Below, piece after piece: positions 27,386 through 36,518 of a DNA stretch of 64,000 nt (position 1 is its first letter; the number at the start of each line of letters is the position of its first letter). The notes beneath the pieces are model-generated. The model searched no databases. It was not told where the DNA came from and was given only the letters and a program-made list of their open reading frames with translations. The position numbers were made by a program, and so were the translations under genes. Source of the DNA: Streptomyces griseus subsp. griseus (GTDB lineage Bacteria; Actinomycetota; Actinomycetes; Streptomycetales; Streptomycetaceae); assembly GCF_000720255.1 (NCBI RefSeq), contig NZ_JOJE01000015.1, forward strand, positions 124,001 to 188,000, given 5' to 3'.

Positions 27386-27392
27386 ACCCACC
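27376..27392 (+). terminator. Small hairpin around the bglC stop
   Basis: GGTGGG-CTAGA-CCCACC has the stop TAG (27383-27385) in its loop. The 6-bp stem is modest, and it is followed by the larger hairpin at 27419. Confidence 0.4.
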
Positions 27393-27418
27393 ACGAAAAG
27401 CCGGGGGGATCCGGGGAA

Positions 27419-27453
27419 GGAGCGCGGCACGTCGTGGGGGCGTGCCGCGCTCC
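27419..27453. terminator. Bidirectional terminator between bglC and the GH42 gene
   Basis: GGAGCGCGGCACG pairs with CGTGCCGCGCTCC (13 bp) across a nine-base loop, between two convergent operons. Confidence 0.8.
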
Positions 27454-27481
27454 GACGGTTCCGGGTGGGCGGGTACGTCGT

Positions 27482-29491
27482 CTATCCGCGTACTTCCCGG
27501 ATCACGGCCACCCCGCCCGGCGGCACCGTCACCGTGCCGTTCGTCAGGGGTGTGGCCGTGAGGAGTTCGACGGCGTCCGGTGCGACCGGGACCTCGGCGC
27601 CCAGGCCCAGGTGGTCGATGAGGAAGAGGTAGTCGGCGGTGGGGCTGCGGCGCAGGACGGCCTCGATGCCTCGAGGGATGCCGGTGCGGACCGGTGCCAC
27701 ACCCGCTTCGTCGGACGCGCGCTTCAGGAGGGCGGCCAGGGTGTCCGGATCGGGCAGGGTGGCGACGTACCAGGCGGTGCCCGCGCCGTAGCCGTGTCGG
27801 GTGATCGCCGGGACGCCCGTCAGGGGGCCGTCCGTGAAGGCGGACACCGTCTGGGCGCCGGTCGCGCGCACCCGCTCCGACCAGAGCGAACCGGTACCGC
27901 CGCCCTCCAGACCGACCGTCTCTTCCGGCAGCAGGGGGAAGTATTCGTCCGTGCTCACTCCGAGCGCTTCCCGGAACGCGCCCGGGTAACCGCCCAGCCT
28001 GACGTGGCAGTTCTCGTCGACGGCCCCGCTGTGGAAGCCGACGGCCAGTGTGCCGCCGCGTTCGGCGAACGACGTCAGGTTCGTCGCGCCCGCGTCGTCC
28101 ACCAGGTACAGGCTCGGGGCCAGGACCAGGCGGTACGCCGACAGGTCCGCGTCAGGGCGTACGAAGTCCACGGCGACGCCCGACCGCCACAGCGGCTCGT
28201 ACCAGGAGCGGACGAGGTCCAGGTAGCGCAGTGCGGCGCTCGGCTGGCTCGGCATCTCCATCGCCCACCGGGCGTCCCAGTCCCAGACGATCGCCGTCTC
28301 GGCGGTGCCCGTGCTCCCGCGCACCTCGCCCAATGCCCGCAGTTCCGCGCCCAGTCGGACCACGTCCTGCCAGATCACGCTGTCGGTGCCCGCATGCGGC
28401 AGCATCGCCGAGTGCCACTGCTCGGCGCCCGCCTTCGCGGCCCGCCACTGGAAGTAGGCGATGCCGTCGGCGCCGTGGGCCACATGGGCGAGCGCGTTGC
28501 GCCGCAACTCGCCGGGTGTCTTGGCCCTGTTGACCGGCTGCCAGTTCACCGCGCCCGTCGAGTGCTCCATGAGCAGCCAGGGCCCGCCCGCGAGCGACCG
28601 CACCAGGTCGCCGCTGAGGGCGATGTCGATCTCCGACTCGGGGTCGGTGGAGCGGAGGTAGTGGTCGTTCGACACCACGTCCAGCTCCGGCGCCCAGCGC
28701 CAGTAGTCCAGCGCGTCGAAGTTGTACATCACCATGAAGTTGGTGGTGGCGGGGACGGCGGGGGCCGCCTGTGCCAGGACCTCGCGCTCCGCCTTGCACA
28801 GCGAGAGCAGTTCGTCCGAACAGAACCGGCGCCAGTCCAGCTGGTGGGTCGGGTTGGGGACCGCGCCCGTCGCGCGGGGCGGGATGATCTCGTCCCAGTC
28901 GTAGTACCACTGGCTCCAGAAGGTGGTGCCCCAGGCGTCGTTGAGCGCGGCCAGGTCGTCCGCGTACTTCTCCCGCAGCCAGCGCCGGAACGCCTGCGCG
29001 CTGGTGTCGCAGTAGCACTCCGCGTTGTGGCAGCCGTACTCGTTGTGGATGTGCCACATCACGACGGCCGGGTGGTCGGCGTATCGCCGTCCCAGTTCGC
29101 CCGCGATCCGAAGGGCCGCCGTCCGGTAGGCCGGGCTGCTCGGGCAGAAGGTCTGGCGGCTGCCGTACGACAGGGTGCGGCCGTCGTGGTCCACCGGCAG
29201 CGCCTCGGGGTGGGCCTTGAAGAACCAGGCCGGCGGGGCCGCGGTCGGGGTGGCCAGGTCGGCGGCGATGCCGTGGCAGTACAGCATGTCGAGGATCCGG
29301 TCGAGGCGCGAGAAGTCGTACTCGCCCTCGGCGGGTTCCAGCAGCGCCCACGAGAAGATGTTGACGCTGACCATGTTGACCCCGGCCTCGGCCATGAGCC
29401 GCACGTCCTCGGCCCAGACCTCCTCGGGCCACTGCTCGGGGTTGTAGTCGCCGCCGTAGGCCAGGCCAGGAAGGGAGAGGGTGCGCTTCAC
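27482..29491 (-). CDS. Beta-galactosidase, GH42
   Basis: A 669-residue family 42 glycosidase. The TIM barrel starts GLAYGGDYNPEQWPEEVW. WHIHNEYGCHN contains the acid/base Glu and LLMEHSTGAVNW contains the nucleophile Glu. A trimerisation domain and a C-terminal beta domain follow. CHNAECYCDT could give the zinc-binding cysteines seen in several GH42 enzymes. There is no signal peptide, so it acts on imported beta-galactosides. The start is the GTG at 29491, overlapping the upstream stop as GTGA. The open frame continues about 110 codons further but lies in the GH36 gene. Confidence 0.93.
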   Translation of the reverse strand: MKRTLSLPGLAYGGDYNPEQWPEEVWAEDVRLMAEAGVNMVSVNIFSWALLEPAEGEYDFSRLDRILDMLYCHGIAADLATPTAAPPAWFFKAHPEALPVDHDGRTLSYGSRQTFCPSSPAYRTAALRIAGELGRRYADHPAVVMWHIHNEYGCHNAECYCDTSAQAFRRWLREKYADDLAALNDAWGTTFWSQWYYDWDEIIPPRATGAVPNPTHQLDWRRFCSDELLSLCKAEREVLAQAAPAVPATTNFMVMYNFDALDYWRWAPELDVVSNDHYLRSTDPESEIDIALSGDLVRSLAGGPWLLMEHSTGAVNWQPVNRAKTPGELRRNALAHVAHGADGIAYFQWRAAKAGAEQWHSAMLPHAGTDSVIWQDVVRLGAELRALGEVRGSTGTAETAIVWDWDARWAMEMPSQPSAALRYLDLVRSWYEPLWRSGVAVDFVRPDADLSAYRLVLAPSLYLVDDAGATNLTSFAERGGTLAVGFHSGAVDENCHVRLGGYPGAFREALGVSTDEYFPLLPEETVGLEGGGTGSLWSERVRATGAQTVSAFTDGPLTGVPAITRHGYGAGTAWYVATLPDPDTLAALLKRASDEAGVAPVRTGIPRGIEAVLRRSPTADYLFLIDHLGLGAEVPVAPDAVELLTATPLTNGTVTVPPGGVAVIREVRG

Positions 29492-30804
29492 CTGGCACCT
29501 CCCGCAAGGAGCCGGCGGGTGGTGTCGACGCCCCACTGGTCCAGGGACAGCAGCCGGTCGCTGGAGGCCATCAGGCCGCCCGTCGCCTCCACGTGTGCCG
29601 CCCACTGCTTCCGGGTCTCCACCGCCGGGCGGGCCATCAGGCAGTCGGGGTCGTTGATCCAGAGCCGGCCGTGCTGCCACTGCCTGGCCGCGCCGGTGAA
29701 CTCGGCCGGATCCTGGCCGGGCTGGCTGTAGTCGTCGGCCTCGGAACGGCGGTGCGGGGCCGTGTCCGGGCTGACGCGCATGGCGTCGAACAGGCCGATG
29801 GAGGGCAGGATCGGCGCGCCGCAACCCAGCAGGTAGGCGTCGGTGCCGATGGCCTCGCGGATGAGCCGGATGCCGTTGCGGTACGCCTGGAGGGGGTCGG
29901 CCGTCCCGTACCGGGCGCCCTTCAGCGCCCCCGCGTACAGGAAGTCGACCTTGAAGTAGTCGTAGCCCTCGGCGCGCAGGGTGGCGTACACCTCGGACAG
30001 GTACGCGGCCGCGCCCGGGTGGGTGGTGTCGAGCACGCAGAGATCATGGCCCCAGTTGTGCCCGGCGTGCGTGAAGCCGCCGTCCGCGTCGCGGACCAGC
30101 CAGTCGGGGTACGCGGCGGCCAGGTCGCTCGCCGGGTCGACGAGGAAGGGCGCGGTCCAGATGCCCGCCCGGCGGCCACGGGCGCGGATGGCGTCGGCGA
30201 CGCCCGCACGGGAGCAGAAACGGCCGGAGAGGGTGAGCCAGTCGCCGAGGGCCTTCTGGTAGCCGTCGTCGATCTGGACGATGTCGACGGGAAGGTCGAG
30301 GGTGTCCATCGCGCGGATGTTCTCGTGGATGTCGTCCTCGGTGACGTCCGTGAAGTACTCGTACCAGGAGCACCAGACCGTCGGCGCCGGGCGTGGCGCG
30401 CCGAGGCCCAGGGAGGCCGCCCACTCCCCCAGGACCGACTGGATGTCCTCTCCCGTCCACTCCTTCACCGGGCCGTCCGCGCTGATCTCGGCGACGGCCC
30501 GGTCCCGCACGACCAGGCGGATCGACGGCACCTCACGCAGAGGTTCCGCCGCCGCCCACAGCCGGACCGGGGAGCCGTCGCCGGGGTCGAGCGCGAGCAG
30601 GCCCTCACCCTGGAAGGCACCCTCCGGGACGGTGACGCCGGGCCGGTAGCAGACGGTCGCCCAGTTGGCGTTCGTCGGGCGGTACGGGGTCGCGTCGAGG
30701 GCGTAGGCGCCGCTGGGGCTCCAGGACTGCCAGCCTTCCTCGTGGACGCGGGCCGTGCGCGGGTCCACGGGCACGGAGGCGACCGGGGTGAAGGGGTGGT
30801 GCAC
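29488..30804 (-). CDS. Alpha-galactosidase, GH36
   Basis: A 438-residue member of the GH36/MelA group, shorter than 700-residue relatives because the large N-terminal beta domain is reduced. VQIDDGYQKALGDW is the barrel signature, DYFKVDFLYAGAL holds the nucleophile Asp, and MRVSPDTAP is the likely acid/base region. It is cytoplasmic, so it cleaves imported alpha-galactosides such as melibiose or raffinose-type sugars. It forms an operon with the GH42 gene and the damaged transporter genes. Confidence 0.9.
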   Translation of the reverse strand: MHHPFTPVASVPVDPRTARVHEEGWQSWSPSGAYALDATPYRPTNANWATVCYRPGVTVPEGAFQGEGLLALDPGDGSPVRLWAAAEPLREVPSIRLVVRDRAVAEISADGPVKEWTGEDIQSVLGEWAASLGLGAPRPAPTVWCSWYEYFTDVTEDDIHENIRAMDTLDLPVDIVQIDDGYQKALGDWLTLSGRFCSRAGVADAIRARGRRAGIWTAPFLVDPASDLAAAYPDWLVRDADGGFTHAGHNWGHDLCVLDTTHPGAAAYLSEVYATLRAEGYDYFKVDFLYAGALKGARYGTADPLQAYRNGIRLIREAIGTDAYLLGCGAPILPSIGLFDAMRVSPDTAPHRRSEADDYSQPGQDPAEFTGAARQWQHGRLWINDPDCLMARPAVETRKQWAAHVEATGGLMASSDRLLSLDQWGVDTTRRLLAGGAR

Positions 30805-30830
30805 GAAGGTTCTCTTTCAAGGAGAGGGCG

Positions 30831-31521
30831 TCAGCCCTTGTTGGCGCCGAGGGTCAGGCCGCTGACGAACTGGCGCTGGAGCGCGAAGTAGACGATCAGG
30901 GTGGGGATCGCGGTGAGCAGGGCGCCGGCGGCGACCAGGTTGGGGTCGGTGAAGTACTGGCCGGAGAGGTTGTTCAGCGCGGAGGTGATCGGCATGTTCT
31001 CGCCGGTGGAGATCAGCACGATGGCCCAGAAGAAGTCGTTGTAGATCCAGATGGACAGCAACGTCGCCAGGGCGGCCATCGCGGGCTTGCACAGCGGCAG
31101 CACGATCTGCCAGTACAGCCGCCACACGGAGGCGCCGTCGACCAGTGCGGCCTCGGTCAGCTCGTGCGGCAGTGAGCGCATGTAGTTGCTCAGCACGAAG
31201 GCGCAGAACCCGGACTGGAACGCCACGTGGATGAGGACCAGGCCGAGGGCGGAGTCGTACAGCTTGCCGCTCATGGTGATGCCGGGCAGGTCGATGAGCA
31301 GGTAGAGGCGGTACAGCGGGGTGATGATGACCTGCTGCGGGAGCAGGTTGGGAGACGTAGCCCTTGGTGCTGGTCTCCGAGTAGGGGCGCAGCGCCGCGA
31401 ACAGGGCCCACAGCAGCGGGGCCAGCCAGGCCAGGGCGGTGACGGTGAGGAAGGTGTGCAGCAGGATCCGGGCGGGGCGGATGGGGGTGCGCTGTTTGCC
31501 CAGCGCGCTCACGTGGCTCAT
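30831..31521 (-). pseudogene. MalG-type sugar ABC permease, internally deleted
   Basis: The 5' part (from ATG 31521) encodes MSHVSALGKQ, one transmembrane helix and RPYSETSTKGYVS. The 3' part, in another frame, encodes NLLPQQVIITPLYRLY, the EAA loop EAALVDGASVWRLYWQIVLP and the last helices to TLGANKG. At about 31350 the two are joined directly. Compared with intact MalG proteins, roughly 70-90 residues (helices 2-3) are missing and the frame is lost. A single protein cannot be made, so the gene is broken or the assembly lost a segment. The start overlaps the upstream permease by ATGA. Confidence 0.85.
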
Positions 31522-32269
31522 GCGCGCCGCTCCTTGCGGAAGGTGGCGATCAGGTACGGGATGATCACGGCGAGGGAGATCACCAGCAGGACCACGGCGA
31601 TCGCGGAGCCGTAGCCGATGCGGCTGGATTCGCCGATGATGTTGTTCGTCACCAGGATCGACAGCAGTTCGGTGCCCTGGGCGCCCTTGTTGAAGACGAA
31701 GACCAGGTCGAAGGCGCGCAGCGCCTCGATGTGTAGTGGCCGGGCTTGTTGGCCCCGATGAGACTGTTGATCAGGCCGGTGTCGGGGTTGTAGACCAGCT
31801 GCCAGACGAATCCCGTCACGGCCAGGGAGACCACGACGGGCAGGAAGAACGCGGTCTGGTAGACCCGGGAGAAGCGGATCTTCTTGTCCAGCTGCACGGC
31901 CAGGAACAGGCCGAGCGGGGTCGGGATCAGGATGAGCACGACGAACCAGATGACGTTGTGCTCGACGGCCGGCCAGAACTGCGGATTGCTGGTGAACAGG
32001 TCACGGAAGTTCTGCAGGCCGACCCACTTGATCGAGTCGAAGCCGATGCCGTCCCAGCTGGTGAAGGCCAGCGCGATGGAGGCCAGCGCGGTGACCCAGA
32101 CGAGGGCGACGTGCAGGATCGTGGGCACGCCCGCCATCAGGCCGAGCGTGACACGGTCACGACGAGTGAGCAGGCGCCGGTGGCCCCGCTGGATCCGCCC
32201 GGTGGCGGACGCGCGGCCCGGAGACGGCACGGCGGCCGCCTCCGGGCTCTTCGTGGAGGTCTCAGTCAT
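31518..32269 (-). pseudogene. MalF-type sugar ABC permease, internally deleted
   Basis: The 5' part (from ATG 32269) encodes a normal N-terminus, first helices and NPDTGLINSLIGANKPGHY. The frame then breaks near 31733. The distal part, read in another frame, gives IEALRAFDLVFVFNKGAQG and ends ATFRKERRA with the TGA at 31518-31520. About 60-75 residues, including the EAA loop that contacts the ATPase, are absent. This and the neighbouring permease are damaged in the same manner, so the transporter cannot work as shown unless the assembly is wrong here. Confidence 0.85.
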
Positions 32270-32280
32270 GGTGTGGGTGA

Positions 32281-33597
32281 TCAGGCAGACGCGAAGATCT
32301 GCTTCTTCTGGCGCTCGATCGACGTCAGCAGGCTGTCGATGCCCTTCGGGTTGCGGATGAAGTTCTGCAACGCGGGCTGCATCACCGTGGAGGTGAAGTC
32401 GGGGCGGGAGTCACGGTCCATGAACTGCGTGAGGCTCTTGGCACCCGAGATCATCTCGTACGCCTTCTTCTGCAGCGGGGTGTACGAGGAGGTGTCGGCC
32501 TTGCTGGAGGCGGCCACCACGCTGGAGTCGGCCTTGAGGTAGATCTGCTCGGCCTCCGGGGTGCCCAGGTACTGGAGCAGCTTGACCGCGCCGTCGTGGT
32601 TCTTCGGGGCCTTGGAGAGCATGAAGCCGTCGGTCGGGGCCTCGACGGTGTCCTGACCGAACTGCGGGTCGATCTCCGGGAACGCGAAGAAGTCCAGGTC
32701 GTCCAGGTCCGCCTTGTTGGTGAACTGCTGGGCGACGAAGGTGCCGAGCATGTACATGCCCGCCTTCTTCGACACGAGCGACTGTGCCGCGTCCTGCCAG
32801 GTGCGGCCGACCGCGCCGTCCTGGTGGTAGGGCAGGATCTCGGTCCAGTGGTCGAAGACCTTGCGCACCTTGGCGTCGGTCCAGGAGGCCTTGCCGCCCA
32901 TCAGGTCGACGTGGAAGTCGTAGCCGTTGGTGCGGAAGTTGATCTGGTCGAAGGTGCCCATCGCCGGCCAGGCGTCCTTGTCACCGAACGCGATCGGGAC
33001 CAGGCCGTCCTTCTTCATCTGCTTGCACAGCGCGACGAGCTCGTCCCACGTCGTGGGGACCTTGTAGCCCTTCTCCTGGAAGACGCTCTTGCGGTAGAAC
33101 AGCGCCCAGGGGTAGGTGTACAGCGGCACGAAGTAGTACTTGTCGTCCTGCCCCTTGCTGAGCTTCTGCATCGCGAGGGGGAAGTTGGCGCCGATCTTCT
33201 CCCACACGTCCTCGATCGGCGTGGCGAGCTTCTTGTTGGCGAAGAACTGCATGCGGTAGCCGGCGAACCACGTGAACACGTCGTCGGGCGTGCCCTGGAG
33301 GTAGGAGTTGATCTGCTCCTGGAAGGTGTTGTGGTCCTTGGTGTTGACGTCGACCTTGATCCCGGACTGCTTGGTGAAGGCCGCGTAGATCTCGGCGAAT
33401 GCCTTCTTCGGCACCGCGTCGGACGCGTTGGAGCCGAGGGAGACGGACTTGGAGTCCGAGCCGCTTCCGCTGCTGCCGCAGGCGCTCAGCAGGGGTATGC
33501 CGGCCCCCGCGAGGAGGGCGGCGCCGCCCGCGCCGCGCAGCAGGCTGCGGCGGCTCGGGGTGGGAAGGGAGAGTCCGGAGGGGGAGAGGTCGTGCAT
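32281..33597 (-). CDS. Sugar ABC transporter substrate-binding lipoprotein
   Basis: A 438-residue family-1 solute-binding protein. The N-terminus combines a twin-arginine motif (SRRSLLRG) with lipobox LSAC (Cys about residue 41) and a Ser/Gly linker, so it is probably a Tat-exported lipoprotein. The ATG at 33597 follows AGGAG. Its position next to galactosidase genes suggests a galacto-oligosaccharide ligand; this is inferred. It is intact although both permease genes after it are damaged. Confidence 0.9.
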   Translation of the reverse strand: MHDLSPSGLSLPTPSRRSLLRGAGGAALLAGAGIPLLSACGSSGSGSDSKSVSLGSNASDAVPKKAFAEIYAAFTKQSGIKVDVNTKDHNTFQEQINSYLQGTPDDVFTWFAGYRMQFFANKKLATPIEDVWEKIGANFPLAMQKLSKGQDDKYYFVPLYTYPWALFYRKSVFQEKGYKVPTTWDELVALCKQMKKDGLVPIAFGDKDAWPAMGTFDQINFRTNGYDFHVDLMGGKASWTDAKVRKVFDHWTEILPYHQDGAVGRTWQDAAQSLVSKKAGMYMLGTFVAQQFTNKADLDDLDFFAFPEIDPQFGQDTVEAPTDGFMLSKAPKNHDGAVKLLQYLGTPEAEQIYLKADSSVVAASSKADTSSYTPLQKKAYEMISGAKSLTQFMDRDSRPDFTSTVMQPALQNFIRNPKGIDSLLTSIERQKKQIFASA

Positions 33598-34262
33598 GAA
33601 CGGCTCCTGAGGGCAGGGTTCGGCCATGGGGCGAGACTGTCTGAAAGCTGATCACGATCGACCAGAAATCAACTTGACCGAACACGGTGGCGTCATCACA
33701 GCCGCACGCATGGGCATGCGTCAAGAGCCACTGCCTTCATTTGTCGAAACGTAATCGACACGTTTGGTCATCTATGCCCAGCACAAGATCATTTGAAGGC
33801 GGCGAAAGCCCTCGCGAACGCCGCCTCGCCCTGGAGGGGCGATCCGCACGTCGCGTTCGACTTCGCGAAGGCAACCATCTTTCTGGCTTGAAGCTCTCGG
33901 AGGATCCGACGTTGACGCCGATCATCGGAGTCAACGCGACCGTCTCCGGCGGCACGGTCGGACAGCCCGAGGACGCTCTTGGGCTGCGCCTGTGCGGCGA
34001 TGGCGGCCTGTCTTCGGGGGGAGGCGCACGTGCCCCCGGGGCACGCGGGGCCATGGTCCATCACATGATGTCGACCGCGCCGGTCTTCCAGCCGTTCGCC
34101 ATCGCGTCGGCCACGAGGTTCACCCTGTCCTGAGTCGGCCCCTCCCGCGTCACGGGCAGGCGGCCGCCGGGACGAAGGGGGCGGAGGCGGGCGTGCCGAT
34201 GCCGGTGCTCGCCGAGGGGAAGGAGTGGGGATCTTTGTGAGGGGCGGGGTCAGTCGCGGGCT
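33598..34262. other. Gene-poor 665-base region with a dyad and a coding remnant
   Basis: No intact gene is seen. It holds promoter space for the sugar-binding gene, a 25-bp dyad at 33911-33935, a palindrome with CGTGCCCC arms at 34029-34045, and on the minus strand about 30 codons with strong GC3 ending at 34061. That short frame (…VNLVADAMANGWKTGA…) looks like the tail of a decayed gene, but I cannot assign its family. Confidence 0.45.
33911..33935. promoter_or_regulatory. 25-bp dyad, possible operator
   Basis: The arms GTTGAC-g-CCGAT and ATCGG-a-GTCAAC surround one central base; 11 of 12 positions pair. It lies 314 bases upstream of the sugar-binding gene. No adjacent regulator gene is present. 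Confidence 0.4.
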
Positions 34263-35684
34263 TCACGGTGAGGCGCTGCCCCCGGACACTCGACCCGGCG
34301 TTCCTCGAGTAGAGACCGCTCTGCCCGACCGGCGTCTTCGTACGGCCCCCCGGTGGCCCTTGCGCACCGGCTCACGACCGTCCAGCTGGATCCAGATCCG
34401 CACCTCGGTGCCGCCGAGCACCGACGAGCCGATCCGTACGTCCCCGCCCGTCGACTCCGCGAGCCGGCGCACGATGTCGAGGCCGAGGCCGGTCGACCCG
34501 TCGCTCCCCGAGCCCCGTCCGCGCGCCATCGCGGCCTGCGGGTCGGATATGCCGGGGCCCGCGTCGGAGACGAGCACGATCACCGCGTCCTCGCCGTTGT
34601 GCACGTCGACCGCGAAGGCCGTGCCCTCGGGCGTGTGCCGGAAGACGTTGCCGAGCAGGGCGTCCAGGGCGGCCGCCAGATCCGCCCGGGCCACGGGTAT
34701 GCGCACCGGCCGGTCCACGCCGGCCACCCGCACCTTGCGGCCCTCGTCCTCGGCGAGCGCGGACCAGAACGCCATCCGCTCCCGCACCACCTCGGCCGCG
34801 TCGCACCCGGCCCCCGGTCCCACCGCGGCGGTCCGCGGCTTGGCCTCCCTGGCCGTACGGATGATCGTGTCGACCTCGCGCTCCAGCTGCGCCACGGCGG
34901 CCCGGGTCTGCTCGGCGGCCGGACCGTCGCCGAGGGAGGCGGTGTTCAGCCGCAGGACGGTCAGCGGGGTACGCAGCCGGTGCGAGAGGTCGGCCGCCAG
35001 CTCCCGCTCGTTGGCCAGCAGTTGGACGACCTGGTCGGCCATGGAGTTGAACGCGACCGCCGCCAGTCGCAGTTCGGTCGGCCCCGCCTCCGGCACCCGG
35101 GCGCCCAGCTTGCCCTCGCCGAGCTCGTGCGCCCCCTCGACGAGCCGCCGCGCGGGCCGCACCATCCGTACGCCGAGCCGGTCGGCGACCGCGACCGAAC
35201 CGACGACCAGGGCGACCCCGACCGCTGCGAGCACCGCCCACGCGGTGCCGACACCGTTGCTGACCTCGGACTCGGGCACGTACACCTCGACGACGGCCAT
35301 CTCGCCCGTGCTCAGCGCGACCGGCTGGAGCAGCGTGGAGCCGCCCGGCACCTCGCTGGTGGAGGCGCGCCCCAGTCTCCGTACCGTCGTGATGTCCTCG
35401 TCGGACGCGCGCCGCCGGCCGAGGTCGACGGCGGCCCGGCCGCCGGTCGCGGGGATGTGCACGGCGAGCCCCGCGTCGGAGCCCGCGGAGGCGACCACGC
35501 GCTCCAACTGGTCGGGGTCGGTGGTGATGGAGAGCGCCGGCACCACGGCGGCCGCCTCCCGCTCCGCGTTGGAGAAGGCCCGGTCCCGGGCCAACTCCCT
35601 GACGACCAGTCCGAGCGGGACCGCGAAGGCGACCACGACCATCGTGGTGACCGCCAGGCAGACCTTGACCAGTGCCCATCTCAT
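34263..35684 (-). CDS. Two-component sensor histidine kinase
   Basis: A 473-residue membrane sensor. Helix 1 is at residues about 5-28 and helix 2 about 145-170, enclosing a roughly 115-residue extracellular sensor. A HAMP domain follows, then the phospho-acceptor helix LAADLSHRLRTPLTVL, and an ATPase domain ending with the G-box GPGISD and GLGLDIVRR. The start ATG overlaps the response regulator stop (ATGA), so the pair is co-translated. The signal is unknown. Confidence 0.93.
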   Translation of the reverse strand: MRWALVKVCLAVTTMVVVAFAVPLGLVVRELARDRAFSNAEREAAAVVPALSITTDPDQLERVVASAGSDAGLAVHIPATGGRAAVDLGRRRASDEDITTVRRLGRASTSEVPGGSTLLQPVALSTGEMAVVEVYVPESEVSNGVGTAWAVLAAVGVALVVGSVAVADRLGVRMVRPARRLVEGAHELGEGKLGARVPEAGPTELRLAAVAFNSMADQVVQLLANERELAADLSHRLRTPLTVLRLNTASLGDGPAAEQTRAAVAQLEREVDTIIRTAREAKPRTAAVGPGAGCDAAEVVRERMAFWSALAEDEGRKVRVAGVDRPVRIPVARADLAAALDALLGNVFRHTPEGTAFAVDVHNGEDAVIVLVSDAGPGISDPQAAMARGRGSGSDGSTGLGLDIVRRLAESTGGDVRIGSSVLGGTEVRIWIQLDGREPVRKGHRGAVRRRRSGRAVSTRGTPGRVSGGSASP

Positions 35685-36388
35685 CGCGCCGGCTCCGTCT
35701 CCCCCGGGGGCTCCAGCTTCACCCCGACGCCCCGCAGGGTGTGCAGATAGCGGGGCCGCGCGGCCGTCTCGCCCAGCTTGCGCCGCAGCCAGGAGAGATG
35801 GACGTCGATGGTCTGGTCGTCGCCGTACGACTGCTGCCAGACCTCGGCGAGCAGTTCCCTGCGCGGGACCACGACACCTGGCCGGCCGGCCAGGAAGGCG
35901 AGCAGGTCGAACTCACGGCGGGTCAGGCCGAGGCGGACACCGTCCAACTCGGCCTGACGGCGCAGTGGATCGATGGTCAGGCCGCCAACGCGGATGACAC
36001 TGGACGGCGGTGCCTCGGCGGCGCCCGCACGGGAGCGGCGCAGCACGGCGGCCATCCTGGCCGACAAGTGCTCGACGGAGAACGGCTTGGTCAGATAATC
36101 GTCCGCGCCCGCGTTCAACAGCCGGACGATCTCCGTCTCGTCGTCGCGCGCCGTCGCGATGATCACCGGCACGTCGGTGATGCCGCGCAGCATCTTCAGC
36201 GCCTCGGAGCCGTCGAGGTCGGGCAGTCCGAGGTCCAGGATGACGACGTCGAAGCGGAAGTGGGCGACCTCGCGCAGCGCCTCCAGGGCGGTGCCGACGC
36301 TGCGCACGGTGTGTGCGGCGTCGGTCAGATGCCGGATGAGCGCCGAGCGTACGAACTGGTCGTCCTCGACCACGAGCACACTTGCCAT
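35681..36388 (-). CDS. OmpR-family response regulator
   Basis: A 235-residue regulator. The receiver domain (1-120) has the acidic pair Glu8-Asp9-Asp10, phosphorylation site Asp52 in VILDLGLPD, and TKPF with the conserved Lys. The winged-helix C-terminal domain ends with TLRGVGVKLE. The ATG at 36388 gives MASVLVVEDD; the frame is open upstream, but that part is not the family. It is the partner of the overlapping kinase gene downstream. Confidence 0.94.
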   Translation of the reverse strand: MASVLVVEDDQFVRSALIRHLTDAAHTVRSVGTALEALREVAHFRFDVVILDLGLPDLDGSEALKMLRGITDVPVIIATARDDETEIVRLLNAGADDYLTKPFSVEHLSARMAAVLRRSRAGAAEAPPSSVIRVGGLTIDPLRRQAELDGVRLGLTRREFDLLAFLAGRPGVVVPRRELLAEVWQQSYGDDQTIDVHLSWLRRKLGETAARPRYLHTLRGVGVKLEPPGETEPAR

Positions 36389-36518
36389 GCGCGGCACCGT
36401 ACGCCACGCCGACGAGCCGGACCGGGGCCTGTGGACAACTCCCGTCCTGTGGACAACCGGTGGGGCACCCGTGAGGCCGCTGTGACGGGTGAGGCCGTGT
36501 GAGGCAGTATGACCGGCG

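Noticed and set aside
27434..29731. 765-codon plus-strand open frame over the GH42 gene
   Set aside because: It is a shadow of the GH42 gene on the other strand; composition is Val/Gly/Arg-rich only.
31518..32269. Programmed frameshift in the permease genes
   Set aside because: At both points sequence expected in the family is missing, not merely shifted, and no slippery site is present, so recoding cannot restore the proteins.
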